In this document: piece by piece, positions 1-8,271 of the stretch
Layout: each line of letters begins with the position of its first letter
Position numbering within the stretch: the stretch's first letter is position 1
Assembly: GCA_016213015.1 (NCBI GenBank)
Contig: JACRCE010000013.1
Coordinates: forward strand, 1 to 53,510
Length of the DNA: 53,510 nt
Direction: 5' to 3'
Source: Deltaproteobacteria bacterium
GTDB lineage: Bacteria > Desulfobacterota > GWC2-55-46
The notes under the pieces: model-generated
Databases searched by the model: none
Told to the model about the DNA's origin: nothing
Seen by the model: the letters and a program-made list of their open reading frames with translations, nothing else
Made by a program: the position numbers and the translations under genes

Positions 1-1100
1 ACAATCGGCGTTGGCGAGCCAGTGCCGCTCGTGGCGTCGTCCCACCTGCCAGAGGCGAGGTGCGGGTTATGACAGGTGGTGCACTCGACGGCGTAATGAA
101 CGTTTATAGGCGTAGCCGCGTCTGCATGGTAGTATGATGTCTTGCCGGTCTGTTCAGAGTCTTTTACCGGATGATGGCAGGTCTGTTCGAAGGCGGCCTT
201 TATACTGGTCTGGCCCGCATATCCATTATAGGTGGCAAGGTCGTTGTTAATAACCGGACTTCCGTCATGGCAGGTGAAGCACAGGTCTTCCGCGTCAACC
301 GGGTCCCGGCCTGATACGTTGGGCCATGTCGTTATCGGCGAGGTGGAGGGGTTTTTGTTGTTTATGTCCGCAAGCTCGACAAGTTGTTTGGGATACGGCG
401 TACCCGTTGACGCGGTTACTTCGCTTGAGCTGTACGGATAGCCATGAGGCGTGTGGCAGTTTACGCAGGTTCCGGCCTCCCACGAGGACTTTGCCGGATA
501 GGTCGAGCCGTATTGTCCGCCGGGCCACTGGACCGGGTTACGGCCCCCGGGCGGCGCAAAGTGCGCGGTTCCTTGGAACTTGGTTACGCCCTTGAAGCTG
601 TAGTCAAAAGGCGTGTCTCCTGTTATCCCGTTGGCGTCCGGGTCTGTTTCATTATGACAAAAACCGCACAGTTCGGTCCTTGTCCACTTGTCGTCATAGT
701 CTTTGAACAACAGATACTTGTCAGGGCCTGCCCCGGTTGCGCCGTGCGAACCCCAGTTCGGCACTGGTTCGTCTCCGCCGAACGAGGCGTGCGGCTCGTG
801 GCAGTGGTTACATTCGCCTGAAAGGTATTTGCCGGCTTCGTAGTTGGACGGGTCTTCGTAGGAGCCGGAGTAGTAAGGCGTGATCCTGCCGCGGTTGACG
901 CCTGTTACTCCGTCGGGGGAGTTGCCCGCGCCCGGGGCCGTGGTGCTCGATGCGCGATCAGGATACTGCGCGTCGGTTCCGCCATGCTCGGTTTGAGGAA
1001 AGACCCCGCCCGTTGCGTCAGCGTGTAATGGAAAAAGGATAATGACGGACAGGCTGAGAAGGATGCCTGAGAACAATGACCGGATGTTTAGAAGGTGCAT
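1..1100 (-). CDS. Multiheme c-type cytochrome, 5' part only (runs off the left edge)
   Basis: Reading the minus strand from the ATG at 1100 gives an exported protein (MHLLNIRSLFSGILL..., a hydrophobic signal peptide ending near HADA) with canonical heme sites CNHCH, CGFCH, CVNCH, CFTCH and CTTCH inside the window. One further site reads EQTCH and lacks the first Cys. The stretch around the first heme (KYLSGECNHCHEPHASFGG) nearly matches the cytochrome encoded at 13527-15662, so the two are paralogues. The reading frame is open to base 1, so the C-terminus is missing. An in-frame ATG at 1214 with a strong ribosome site (AAAGGAGG) would add 38 residues that look like insertion-sequence debris. 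I prefer 1100 because the signal peptide starts there, although it has little ribosome site of its own. Probable role: periplasmic or extracellular electron transfer. Confidence 0.88.
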   Translation of the reverse strand, partial: MHLLNIRSLFSGILLSLSVIILFPLHADATGGVFPQTEHGGTDAQYPDRASSTTAPGAGNSPDGVTGVNRGRITPYYSGSYEDPSNYEAGKYLSGECNHCHEPHASFGGDEPVPNWGSHGATGAGPDKYLLFKDYDDKWTRTELCGFCHNETDPDANGITGDTPFDYSFKGVTKFQGTAHFAPPGGRNPVQWPGGQYGSTYPAKSSWEAGTCVNCHTPHGYPYSSSEVTASTGTPYPKQLVELADINNKNPSTSPITTWPNVSGRDPVDAEDLCFTCHDGSPVINNDLATYNGYAGQTSIKAAFEQTCHHPVKDSEQTGKTSYYHADAATPINVHYAVECTTCHNPHLASGRWDDATSGTGSPTPI

Positions 1101-1106
1101 TGCCGG

Positions 1107-1122
1107 TGTGTGTGTGTGTGTG
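1107..1122. repeat. TG/CA dinucleotide microsatellite
   Basis: Eight TG units directly precede the preferred start codon of the partial cytochrome (CA units on its coding strand). The tract lies between the strong upstream ribosome site and ATG 1100. A change in unit number would shift the frame between ATG 1214 and the cytochrome, so it could act as a phase-variation switch. That is inference; the tract itself is plain in the sequence. Confidence 0.8.
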
Positions 1123-1214
1123 TTGCAAGACCAATGCCACGGAGGACACCACCTCCCCCTTGACCGCCTCAAGAGCAACCTTCGCCTTGAACGCCCGTCA
1201 AGCTTTTTCTTCAT
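1120..1214 (-). pseudogene. Remnant of an IS3-family OrfA (transposase 5' end)
   Basis: After ATG 1214 the minus strand reads MKKKLDG, and then, after a one-base shift, FKAKVALEAVKGE. This is the signature N-terminal helix of IS3-family OrfA proteins. The similarity stops after the GE, followed by unrelated sequence and the CA repeat. A strong ribosome site lies just upstream (AAAGGAGGTGTGACAG before the ATG). No terminal inverted repeat or OrfB could be identified, so only a decayed fragment is left, fused in front of the cytochrome gene. Confidence 0.55.
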
Positions 1215-1244
1215 CTGTCACACCTCCTTTACGGATTCGGGGCG

Positions 1245-1261
1245 CCCGCCATTATGGCGGG
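1245..1261. repeat. Perfect 17-bp palindrome (CCCGCCAT-T-ATGGCGGG)
   Basis: This is a short GC-rich inverted repeat with a single-base centre, lying upstream of the ribosome site at about 1225. It could be an operator or a fold in the leader of the cytochrome transcript. It has no T-run, so a classical terminator is unlikely. Confidence 0.6.
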
Positions 1262-1298
1262 TCGGGCTATCCTGCACCAAATACCCTTGTCTGAATTT

Positions 1299-1319
1299 CG
1301 GGGAGTATTATACTCCCCG
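1299..1319. terminator. GC-rich hairpin between the secretion operon and the cytochrome gene
   Basis: CGGGGAGTAT and ATACTCCCCG form a perfect 10-bp inverted repeat around one base. It lies 57 bases past the stop of the last secretion gene, in the right place to end that transcript. A following T-run is missing, so it may be a weak terminator, an mRNA-stabilising fold or an operator for the cytochrome gene. With the nearby second palindrome it makes up most of the 160-base gap. Confidence 0.4.
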
Positions 1320-1375
1320 ACGGGCTGCTTATTGCCCGCTGTCATATCCCGAAAAACCAACGTAGGTTAAAAAAA

Positions 1376-1891
1376 CTATCTTTGAAGGTCTATGCCCGCA
1401 TGTTCTCCGCTCGCCTCGTCGGTTAAGGCCAGAAGATTTCCGGTAAGCTCCGTAACCCTGTAGCCGTCCAGCTTATCGCCCTTCTTCACGATGAATACGT
1501 CATTGCCCTTGCTCAAAAACGCGGTCTTGTTGTCCTCTTTTTCAAGGAAACCGAGGAACTTGAGCCCGGAGGCGAATGTCTTGAATTTTGAAGGAGGCGG
1601 GGGGAGTTCAGGGAGCGTGGGCGCCGGCAAGGCTGTCGCATCAGGTTTCTTGACCTCTTCCCTCAAAGTGGCGAATATGTCCTTTACGACCCCTTTGTAC
1701 GCTGGACGGGTCTTGTCAAGCAGGCGAAGCTCTATCCCCGGTCCGGCCCCGGCGCGCTCTTTTTTGATCCCGGCGGGTCTTGCCTGAGTCTCCGGTTTTT
1801 TATCGCTCCCGCTGAAAAACAGCAGGTCGTACAATATTACAGCCGCGAATACCAGCGCCAGCATTATCAAAAGCCGTTTTTTATCACCCAC
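1376..1891 (-). CDS. GspC/PilP-like inner-membrane protein of the secretion system
   Basis: The 171-residue protein has one N-terminal membrane segment (about residues 7-27), a charged proline-rich linker and a small C-terminal beta domain (about 110-171). That domain contains FLSKGNDVFIVKKGDKLDGYRV, reminiscent of the homology region of GspC and of PilP, which link the inner-membrane platform to the secretin. It is the last gene of the operon, 48 bases after the PilO-like gene. Function is assigned from position and topology; sequence similarity is weak, so GspC, PilP and MshK remain alternatives. Confidence 0.65.
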   Translation of the reverse strand: MGDKKRLLIMLALVFAAVILYDLLFFSGSDKKPETQARPAGIKKERAGAGPGIELRLLDKTRPAYKGVVKDIFATLREEVKKPDATALPAPTLPELPPPPSKFKTFASGLKFLGFLEKEDNKTAFLSKGNDVFIVKKGDKLDGYRVTELTGNLLALTDEASGEHAGIDLQR

Positions 1892-1939
1892 TGTCCGTCC
1901 TCTTTGTCCGCGATAAAACCGTTTGGCGCCGATGCGAAG

Positions 1940-2470
1940 CTACATGAAATATATCGTCGCCTTCACCTTGAGGGATATGTCGCCGCCCTCCTTCGCCCCT
2001 GTAAGGGATATATCCTCTATTACAATCGGGTATTTCGACGACTCGAGGCCGTAGATGAACCTCTTCAACTGAGCGTAGCCGCCTTCCATGGGAAACGAGA
2101 ACGTATACCTTGAGATGTCGGTGTCCTTTCCCGTCTCGGGCTTGTAATCACCCGAATCTATCTTGAGTCCGTTTCCTCTGGCCATGCCGAATATTTCGCC
2201 GAGTATTTTTGAAATGGCCTCTCGCTCCGGGAGCGTCTTTTTGAAGGCCGCCACTCCGACAGCCGCCCTCTCCGGAGACTTGGCCTTGCCGATTGATGAT
2301 CCCCTGAGTCCGTCTATGCGCTCTTCCAACGACGCTATCAGCGACTTCTGATGGTCTATGACCGTAAGCATGAAGACGACGTTCGCGGCGATAAGCGCCG
2401 CGGATACGACGAAAAGGAACAGCGTCAAAGGCTGCACCGACCTCTTTATGGATAAAAAAAGGCCGGTCAT
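1940..2470 (-). CDS. PilO/GspM-like inner-membrane assembly protein
   Basis: The 176-residue protein has one N-terminal membrane helix (about 13-36), then a coiled-coil segment (HQKSLIASLEERIDGLR) and a ferredoxin-like C-terminal domain (about 95-176). This is the usual build of PilO and GspM. Its start overlaps the stop of the PilN-like gene by four bases (ATGA), so translation is probably coupled. Together with the neighbours on either side it would form the PilM-N-O-P-like inner-membrane platform that couples the ATPase to pseudopilus growth. Confidence 0.72.
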   Translation of the reverse strand: MTGLFLSIKRSVQPLTLFLFVVSAALIAANVVFMLTVIDHQKSLIASLEERIDGLRGSSIGKAKSPERAAVGVAAFKKTLPEREAISKILGEIFGMARGNGLKIDSGDYKPETGKDTDISRYTFSFPMEGGYAQLKRFIYGLESSKYPIVIEDISLTGAKEGGDISLKVKATIYFM

Positions 2471-3021
2471 TGCCCCTCTTTCATGGAGTATCCCGCCGAA
2501 ACGGTAAAGAGCACCATCCCTCCCTTGTCCTCGGAATGTTTAAGGAGAAATACGTCCTTGAACCTCTTTGCTCGCTCCATCGTCTCCACCATCGCCAGCA
2601 CGTCGCTCATCTTCTTTGCCCGGCCGCCGACGGCCACCGAGCTTTTTTCGAAAACAGGGCTTATCCTCAGTATCTGTACGTTCCGCGGCACTCCGGCCTC
2701 GAGGTCGGTCAATAGCCCGGTCCATGACAAGGTCTTTCTGAGAATCAGTTCGTTTATGAACTCTATGTCTTTTGCAAGCATCTTCGGGTCAACGGGTTTA
2801 AGCGCCGCATGGTCTTGCTTGGCGGTTTTTTTTTCAAGGAGGTTCAAGTGAGCGTTGAGCCTTGTGATGCTTGCGCCGTTTGTCCTGTATGCGTCTATGT
2901 TGCCCCATGTGAAAAGAAGGGACAGGGCCAGGAGTATCGGCGCGGCTGTTTTAGCGGCCTTGCCTCCAGCGCCCATGCGCGTTGCGAGGTTTATGTTCGC
3001 GGGTATCTTCTTGTCTTTCAT
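2467..3021 (-). CDS. PilN/GspL-like inner-membrane assembly protein
   Basis: The 184-residue protein has a short cytoplasmic N-terminus with an INLA motif (MKDKKIPANINLATR), which in PilN binds the groove of PilM. A membrane helix (about 24-44), a coiled coil and a periplasmic ferredoxin-like domain follow. Its start overlaps the end of the PilM-like gene by four bases, and its end overlaps the PilO-like gene in the same way. The INLA-type motif beside a PilM gene is the strongest reason to call it PilN-like. Confidence 0.75.
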   Translation of the reverse strand: MKDKKIPANINLATRMGAGGKAAKTAAPILLALSLLFTWGNIDAYRTNGASITRLNAHLNLLEKKTAKQDHAALKPVDPKMLAKDIEFINELILRKTLSWTGLLTDLEAGVPRNVQILRISPVFEKSSVAVGGRAKKMSDVLAMVETMERAKRFKDVFLLKHSEDKGGMVLFTVSAGYSMKEGQ

Positions 3022-3890
3022 ATCCCTGCACCGAGAGCGGCCAAAACCGCCACTTGGCTTTCTACATCGAGACTGAAGGCGTCGAGGCTTAAAAAGGCCG
3101 ATGCCTGCACCTCCTCCAACTCCGTATCGAGCGCGCTTTTTACCAGTTCCTTAAAGCCGTCCGTCGCGCCGAAGAGGCGGACCTTTTCAAGAGGCGAGCA
3201 TGATCTTTTTCCAATATGCGCCCTGTACGATAGAAACGACGCGCTGAGTTCCCTTGCCGCCCCGGAGGCCGGCGACTCCTTGCACCTGTAGTAGTCGAGA
3301 TGAGCGCCTGAGCAGATCATCACCGTGAAATGATCGTCTATGAACGTTATCACGGAAATATCCATGTTTGACTCCTTGCCGGCCAAAAGAAGGTTGAGTA
3401 GGTTTAAGGAATGTATGTTGATCCTCTCCGCATATAGACCGAGCGACCCTAAAGCGTCCTCGATCTCCCCGATGATATCCCTTTTGACGGCCACGGCAAG
3501 CACCTTAACGGTCTTGTCCCTTGACAGCGTATGATGGCTCAACTTGAAGTCGAGGAGGCTTAAGTTCAAGAACCTCCCCGCCTTGAGCCTTATCATCTCG
3601 TCCGCCTCGCTTTCCTTGGCGCTCAGATCATCGAGTTCCAGTATGACGACGTGCGCGAGATAGTCCGGTATCGAGACGGCTATGCCGCCTTTTTTTATCC
3701 CGGCCGCTATAACCGCTCTTTTCGCGCAATCGGCTAAGCCCGCGCCGGCGCGGGTATGCACACCGTGAGCCTTGCCTAATCCGGTCAAGACCCAGCCCGA
3801 CGAGCGTTTTTCCGCCGTAATGGCAACGGCGGCGCCCCCGAGGTAAAATCCAGCGGTTTTTTTTCCGGAGCCGTACATTGCCGTATTCAC
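3018..3890 (-). CDS. PilM-like actin-fold assembly protein
   Basis: The 290-residue soluble protein shows the PilM/GspL cytoplasmic build: an N-terminal actin-like beta sheet (about 11-35), AVSIPDYLAHVVILELDDLS (about 77-96) in the position of the PilM strand and helix, and no membrane segment. It is somewhat shorter than usual PilM (about 350). It would sit under the inner membrane, bind the PilN-like N-terminus and contact the GspE ATPase. The gene overlaps gspE upstream and the pilN-like gene downstream by four bases each, so all are co-translated. Confidence 0.72.
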   Translation of the reverse strand: MNTAMYGSGKKTAGFYLGGAAVAITAEKRSSGWVLTGLGKAHGVHTRAGAGLADCAKRAVIAAGIKKGGIAVSIPDYLAHVVILELDDLSAKESEADEMIRLKAGRFLNLSLLDFKLSHHTLSRDKTVKVLAVAVKRDIIGEIEDALGSLGLYAERINIHSLNLLNLLLAGKESNMDISVITFIDDHFTVMICSGAHLDYYRCKESPASGAARELSASFLSYRAHIGKRSCSPLEKVRLFGATDGFKELVKSALDTELEEVQASAFLSLDAFSLDVESQVAVLAALGAGI

Positions 3891-5605
3891 TCCACGAATG
3901 TAACTCTGTTGATGTCCCTTAACGTAGTATCGCCCTTGATGACGCTTGCGACGGCGGCTTGCCTCAGCGTCAACATTCCGGAATCAACCGCCTTTTTCTT
4001 AAGAACGGACATGGGCGCCTTTGCGGCGATCATGTCCCTTATCTCGTCGTTTAAGTCGAGGAGCTCCACTACGGCCTTCCTGCCCCTGTAGCCGGTATTG
4101 TGGCACTCTGAACAGCCCGCGCCTTCAAAAAACGTCGCCTTGCCGCACCCGTCAGAGGAGATGCCGGATTTGTCAAGCTCCTCGGCGCTCAACTTGACGG
4201 GCCTTTTGCAGTTGTTGCATATAAGGCGTATGAGCCTCTGCGCGAGCACGCAGTTGAGCGAAGAAACGAAGTTGTACGGCTCGATCCCCATGTGTATGAA
4301 CCTGCCTATGACGTCGAAGACGTTGTTTGCGTGTACCGTCGTGAATACAAGATGCCCTGTGAGGGCCGCCTGTATCGCTATCTGGGCGGTCTCGGGGTCG
4401 CGTATCTCGCCGACCATTATCTTGTCCGGGTCGTGTCTCAGTATGGATCTCAAGCCCCTGGCAAAGGTAAGCCCCTTTTTCTCGTTCACCTGTATCTGGA
4501 CTATCCCCTTCAACTCGTACTCCACGGGGTCCTCGATCGTTATGATCTTGTCCTCGCCGGTGTTTATCTCGGATACCGCGGCGTAGAGGGTCGTGGTCTT
4601 GCCGCTCCCTGTGGGGCCGGTAACGAGGACCATGCCGTAAGGCTCCTTTATCATCCTCCTCAGGCGGGATACCTCCTTTTCGCCGAACCCGAGGCTCTCA
4701 AGCGTGAGACCCTCGACGTCCTTCGCGATATGCTCCTTGTCGAGTATCCTTATCACCGCGTCCTCGCCGTGAACGCACGGCATGATGGAGACCCTGAAGT
4801 CCGTGGTCTTGTTCTTGAACCTGACCTTGAACCTTCCATCCTGCGGGATCCTTCGCTCGGATATGTCAAGCTCGCTCATCACCTTTATCCTCGAGATGAT
4901 GCTCGCCTGGAATCTTTTGTCAACCGGATCCATCACCCTGTGCAGCACACCGTCTATCCTGTATTTGACGTTCAGGCCGTCTCTTCCGGATTCAAGGTGT
5001 ATGTCGCTGGCCCGTTTCGAGATGGCGTCGTAGATGATCGTGTCCACGAGCTTTACCACGGGGCTCGCGTCCTCGGCTATCTTTTCTATGGTCAGCGCCT
5101 CGTCGCTTTCCTCAACCTCAGTAAGTACCTCGGCGTTGAAGCCGTCGGCCGCCTCTTTCAATATCTTTACGGAGCCGCGGCCGCTGTTTAAGAGAGCGTC
5201 TATCGCGCCGGAAGATGCAACCGCCGTCCTTCCGGGGATCAGCCCGTTGCTTTTTATTATCCGCTCGACGTTGTCGAGCATGAGGACGTCCGTAGGGTCC
5301 GAGGTCAGGATAAAGGGTTCGCCGCCGCGTCTGACGGGTACGAGCCTGAACCTGTGCATGAGTTCGGACGGGATAAAATCAAGCATCTCCTCGTCTATCG
5401 CGACGCCCTCCTCGTCCACGGCGTCGAGGCCGTACTGAAGGGCAAGCGCTTTGGCAAGTTCCTTGCCGCTTATGAGCCCGAGCCTTATGCATGCCTCGCC
5501 GAAACGCACCCCCTCTTTTCCGGAGAAGGTCAAGACCTCTTCGATCTTGTTTTCCTCCAGCGCCGCCATGCCGACGAGTATCTCTCCTATTTTTTTAAAT
5601 GTCAT
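3887..5605 (-). CDS. gspE: GspE/PilB-family secretion assembly ATPase
   Basis: The 572-residue hexameric motor powers pseudopilus extension. An MshEN-type N-terminal domain covers about residues 1-140. The catalytic part has Walker A GPTGSGKT (330-337), the Asp box around IEDPVEY (357-363), Walker B with IMVGEIRD (396-403) and the His box TGHLVFTTVHANN (416-428). A zinc-binding tetracysteine (CNNC at 463-466 and CSEC at 498-501) marks it as an assembly ATPase rather than a PilT-type retraction ATPase, and no pilT is present in the window. It lies between gspF and the pilM-like gene, as in T4P-like secretion clusters. Confidence 0.95.
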   Translation of the reverse strand: MTFKKIGEILVGMAALEENKIEEVLTFSGKEGVRFGEACIRLGLISGKELAKALALQYGLDAVDEEGVAIDEEMLDFIPSELMHRFRLVPVRRGGEPFILTSDPTDVLMLDNVERIIKSNGLIPGRTAVASSGAIDALLNSGRGSVKILKEAADGFNAEVLTEVEESDEALTIEKIAEDASPVVKLVDTIIYDAISKRASDIHLESGRDGLNVKYRIDGVLHRVMDPVDKRFQASIISRIKVMSELDISERRIPQDGRFKVRFKNKTTDFRVSIMPCVHGEDAVIRILDKEHIAKDVEGLTLESLGFGEKEVSRLRRMIKEPYGMVLVTGPTGSGKTTTLYAAVSEINTGEDKIITIEDPVEYELKGIVQIQVNEKKGLTFARGLRSILRHDPDKIMVGEIRDPETAQIAIQAALTGHLVFTTVHANNVFDVIGRFIHMGIEPYNFVSSLNCVLAQRLIRLICNNCKRPVKLSAEELDKSGISSDGCGKATFFEGAGCSECHNTGYRGRKAVVELLDLNDEIRDMIAAKAPMSVLKKKAVDSGMLTLRQAAVASVIKGDTTLRDINRVTFVE

Positions 5606-5674
5606 AGGCTCAAACCTTTTACATGTCTTTCCGTCCCGCCGCTTTGACGCAAAATCAAGCCGTCCGTCCGGTTC

Positions 5675-6874
5675 TCATACCCTCGACCCGAGTTGGAATA
5701 TGGGCAGGTACATGAGCACCACGATAGCGCCTATGATAAGGCCCATGATCAGCATCAGGGCGGGCTCAAGCAGGTCGGTAAGTATCCCTACCCTGTGGCT
5801 TACCTCCTGCTCATGAAAGTCCGCAATTGCCTCGAGGATGCCCGGAAGACCGGCCGACTTCTCCCCGACGCTGAACATCCTCAGGGTTATATCAGGCAAC
5901 AGCCCCTCTCTCGATATCGCCTCGGTGACGGACTCTCCCTCCTTCGTCTTTTTTATCGCCCTGGAGAGCTTCTCTTCCATAACCGCGTTGTTCAGCACGC
6001 CCTTTGCCGTCTCAAGGCTCTCTATGAGCTGAATGCCTGAGTTGAGCACCATGGCGAGCGTCCTTGCGAACTTGGCTATCGCGTATCCCGTGTATATATA
6101 GCCGACCTGCGGCATCTTGAGCTTGATGCCGTCGATATAGAATCTAGCGGCCCGGTTCCGGTACGCATAACGCGCAATGAACGATAGAGAGGCTGTAAGC
6201 ACGACTATCCACAGGAGATTGCGCTTCAAAAACCACGAGAGGTTTATCAATATCCGCGTGGGAAGCGGCAGTTCTCCTCCGGTCTCCATGTATATCTCGG
6301 TAAAGGAGGGCACCACGTAACTTAGGAGAAAACCGATTACGACCATGCTCGCCGTTGCAAGCACGGCCGGATATATGGCCGCTGACACTATCTTCTTCCT
6401 TATCGCCTCGGTTTTTTTCTGAAACTCGATATAGCCCTTTATGGACGGGACAAGGTCTCCAGTGCGCTCTCCGGCGGCTATTGCCGCGGTATACATCTCT
6501 GGAAAAACCGACGGGTTTTTCCTCATGGCCTCCGAGAGGCTCTGCCCGTTCTTTATCCCGGCCGCGGCGTCCGCTATGGCCGATGCAAGATGCGCATTCT
6601 TCTGGCTTTTCATCAGAGTCTCAAGGCCGTCCAACACGGGCAATCCGGCCTTAAGGAGGGTGAAAAACCCGTAATTAAAGACAAGGAAGTCCCCGGACTT
6701 AACCTTTCCGGCGCGCTTGAGAACCGGAAAAGAAAACCCCTTCCGACTTACCGATATAGGGAACAGGCCCTCTTTTTCAAGCTCTATCAGGAGGGCTTCC
6801 CGTGTAGACGCCTCGATATGTTTCCGAATGATCTTGCCGTCAAGCGTGCCCGCCCTTACCTTGAATGTAGTCAT
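5675..6874 (-). CDS. gspF: GspF/PilC-family inner-membrane platform protein
   Basis: The 399-residue protein has two repeated GspF cytoplasmic domains (about 60-185 and 265-385), each followed by membrane helices. These include IYPAVLATASMVVIGFLLSY near the middle and ALMLIMGLIIGAIVVLMYLP at the C-terminus. Length and layout match GspF/PilC. It is the platform on which GspE acts. A 69-base gap separates it from gspE and a 12-base gap from the upstream pseudopilin gene. Confidence 0.93.
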   Translation of the reverse strand: MTTFKVRAGTLDGKIIRKHIEASTREALLIELEKEGLFPISVSRKGFSFPVLKRAGKVKSGDFLVFNYGFFTLLKAGLPVLDGLETLMKSQKNAHLASAIADAAAGIKNGQSLSEAMRKNPSVFPEMYTAAIAAGERTGDLVPSIKGYIEFQKKTEAIRKKIVSAAIYPAVLATASMVVIGFLLSYVVPSFTEIYMETGGELPLPTRILINLSWFLKRNLLWIVVLTASLSFIARYAYRNRAARFYIDGIKLKMPQVGYIYTGYAIAKFARTLAMVLNSGIQLIESLETAKGVLNNAVMEEKLSRAIKKTKEGESVTEAISREGLLPDITLRMFSVGEKSAGLPGILEAIADFHEQEVSHRVGILTDLLEPALMLIMGLIIGAIVVLMYLPIFQLGSRV

Positions 6875-6886
6875 GGCCAGTCGCCT

Positions 6887-7402
6887 CTACTTCTTTTCCG
6901 CCGGCCTCGCAGCCGGCGCCGCAACAGGCACGTAAATGAACGCCCATTCGCTGTATTTCGTCTTGCCCTCAAGTCCCTGAAGCGCCTGTGAAAAGCCTTT
7001 CCTCTTATATGCGTGCCTTGCGCTCCTGCTCTTTACGCCCATGATCCCCCCGTCAGCGGCCTTTATAAGCTCCCAGTCGGCCTTGCCTGTCATGGGGTCC
7101 GTATAGAGCTTCCTCAAATGCTTTTTTACAACCGGCCACCTTTTGTCGTTAATGAGGTCTTCAAGCGTCCTTGGGTAGGTCTTCGCCCCGGGGCTCTCCT
7201 CGTAATAACCGCCTATGGCCTTTCTTATCTGATCCCCCTTGAATAAAAGCTCCGCCTCCTTCTCCCTCTTGGCGGCCGTGCTCCACACCTGCCCCGCCGA
7301 GGCGAGGGCTATCCCCATTACCGTTATCATGAAGAGCGCCGTCAGGTACGTGAACCCGCCGTTGTCCGATAAGCTGCAAGCGCGTCCCATCTGTTTTACC
7401 AC
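6887..7402 (-). CDS. Minor pseudopilin without Glu5
   Basis: The 171-residue protein has a 16-residue leader ending in GG, then FTYLTALFMITVMGIALASA, the conserved prepilin helix, for cleavage by a prepilin peptidase. Residue +5 is Thr instead of the usual Glu. In GspK-type pseudopilins a non-Glu fifth residue goes with a position at the tip of the pseudopilus. Its C-terminal region has the ADWELIKAADGGIMGVKSRS stretch seen in GspG-like minor pseudopilins of atypical type II systems. Its start overlaps the previous pseudopilin gene by seven bases. No prepilin peptidase gene is in the window. Confidence 0.82.
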   Translation of the reverse strand: MVKQMGRACSLSDNGGFTYLTALFMITVMGIALASAGQVWSTAAKREKEAELLFKGDQIRKAIGGYYEESPGAKTYPRTLEDLINDKRWPVVKKHLRKLYTDPMTGKADWELIKAADGGIMGVKSRSARHAYKRKGFSQALQGLEGKTKYSEWAFIYVPVAAPAARPAEKK

Positions 7403-7842
7403 TCGTTATACGGCGTACCGTTGTTGCCTGTAAGGGCGCTCCCGCTCTTTACGTCAAAGACGCCGGTCTCGCCCTCGGCAGGTACCTCCACCCACGTGTC
7501 CTTGGATCTGGTGAACGGGTCCGCGGGAACCGAACGTATATACTTCTTCTCAACGAGGCTGATGAGTCCCTGAGGGTACTCCCCCGCGTCGGCGTAGTAT
7601 TTGTCTATCGCCTCGCGCATCTGGTAGAGGTTTTCCTTGAGCGCCGCCTCCCGCGCGCTTACGACCGATTTATGATAGAGCGGAGCGGCTATTCCGGCAA
7701 CTATCCCGATGAGGGTAAGGACTATCAACAGTTCAATTAAGGTAAACCCTCTTGTTGCCGCGGCAATGCCCCTGCTCGCATCACCATGTATTGTAAGCGG
7801 TCCCGTCAAGGGCTGTCTCCGTGCTCTTCGAATAGACGTCAA
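7396..7842 (-). CDS. GspG-like pseudopilin with a TTG start inside the previous gene
   Basis: The protein has up to 148 residues, with a prepilin cleavage site and helix (TRG, then FTLIELLIVLTLIGIVAGIA, Glu at +5) and a short globular domain with GEYPQG and DPFTRS, as in GspG proteins. The longest start is TTG 7842, which overlaps the upstream pseudopilin gene by 62 bases. A second TTG at 7809 gives a leader of normal length for the cleavage site. No in-frame ATG lies before the cleavage site, so a weak TTG start read by coupling is likely. It is probably a main or secondary pseudopilin. Confidence 0.85.
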   Translation of the reverse strand: MTSIRRARRQPLTGPLTIHGDASRGIAAATRGFTLIELLIVLTLIGIVAGIAAPLYHKSVVSAREAALKENLYQMREAIDKYYADAGEYPQGLISLVEKKYIRSVPADPFTRSKDTWVEVPAEGETGVFDVKSGSALTGNNGTPYNEW

Positions 7843-8254
7843 AGATATCGTCGCCTTCTTTCGGATCGTCGGGGTCGCTCCGGTAGCTTCTCAACCCCCA
7901 TGTCTTCTCCGGCGCAAGATCGGCGTCGGGGTTCATGGGATCCCTTGGGATTCTGCGGAGGAATCGTATCTTTTTTCCGGCCTCGGGGGAAGAAGCGTCG
8001 TCAACCCCGCTTACCAGCGACGCAAGGTCCGGCGGATAACCGGACTCTCCGATGTTTTTTTTGATCTTGTCGTTGTCCCATGCCGTCTTGTACGCGTCCA
8101 AGGCGTTGCGCATCGCCCTCAGATCATAGCGCAGTTCCATCTCCTTCGATCTTTTAACGGACGTTTTGGACAACGGGATTACCATCGAGGCCAGTATGGA
8201 AATTATCGCTATCGTGATGACAAGCTCGATAAAGGTAAAACCTTTTTTCCCCAT
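7781..8254 (-). CDS. GspG-like major pseudopilin
   Basis: The 157-residue protein has a very short leader (MGKKG) before FTFIELVITIAIISILASMV, the prepilin helix with Glu at +5, then a GspG-like globular domain with GYPPDLASL and IPRDPMNPDAD. It is the first pseudopilin gene after the secretin (17-base gap) and so the best candidate for the major pseudopilin. It shares its last 62 bases, in another frame, with the next gene. Confidence 0.88.
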   Translation of the reverse strand: MGKKGFTFIELVITIAIISILASMVIPLSKTSVKRSKEMELRYDLRAMRNALDAYKTAWDNDKIKKNIGESGYPPDLASLVSGVDDASSPEAGKKIRFLRRIPRDPMNPDADLAPEKTWGLRSYRSDPDDPKEGDDIFDVYSKSTETALDGTAYNTW

Positions 8255-8271
8255 GGTGTAACCTTTAAGCC

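Noticed and set aside
3887..5191. Long plus-strand open frames opposite gspE (for example 4292-5191)
   Set aside because: They are antisense shadows of a clear GspE gene. GC-rich codons leave few stops on the other strand, and the translations resemble no family.
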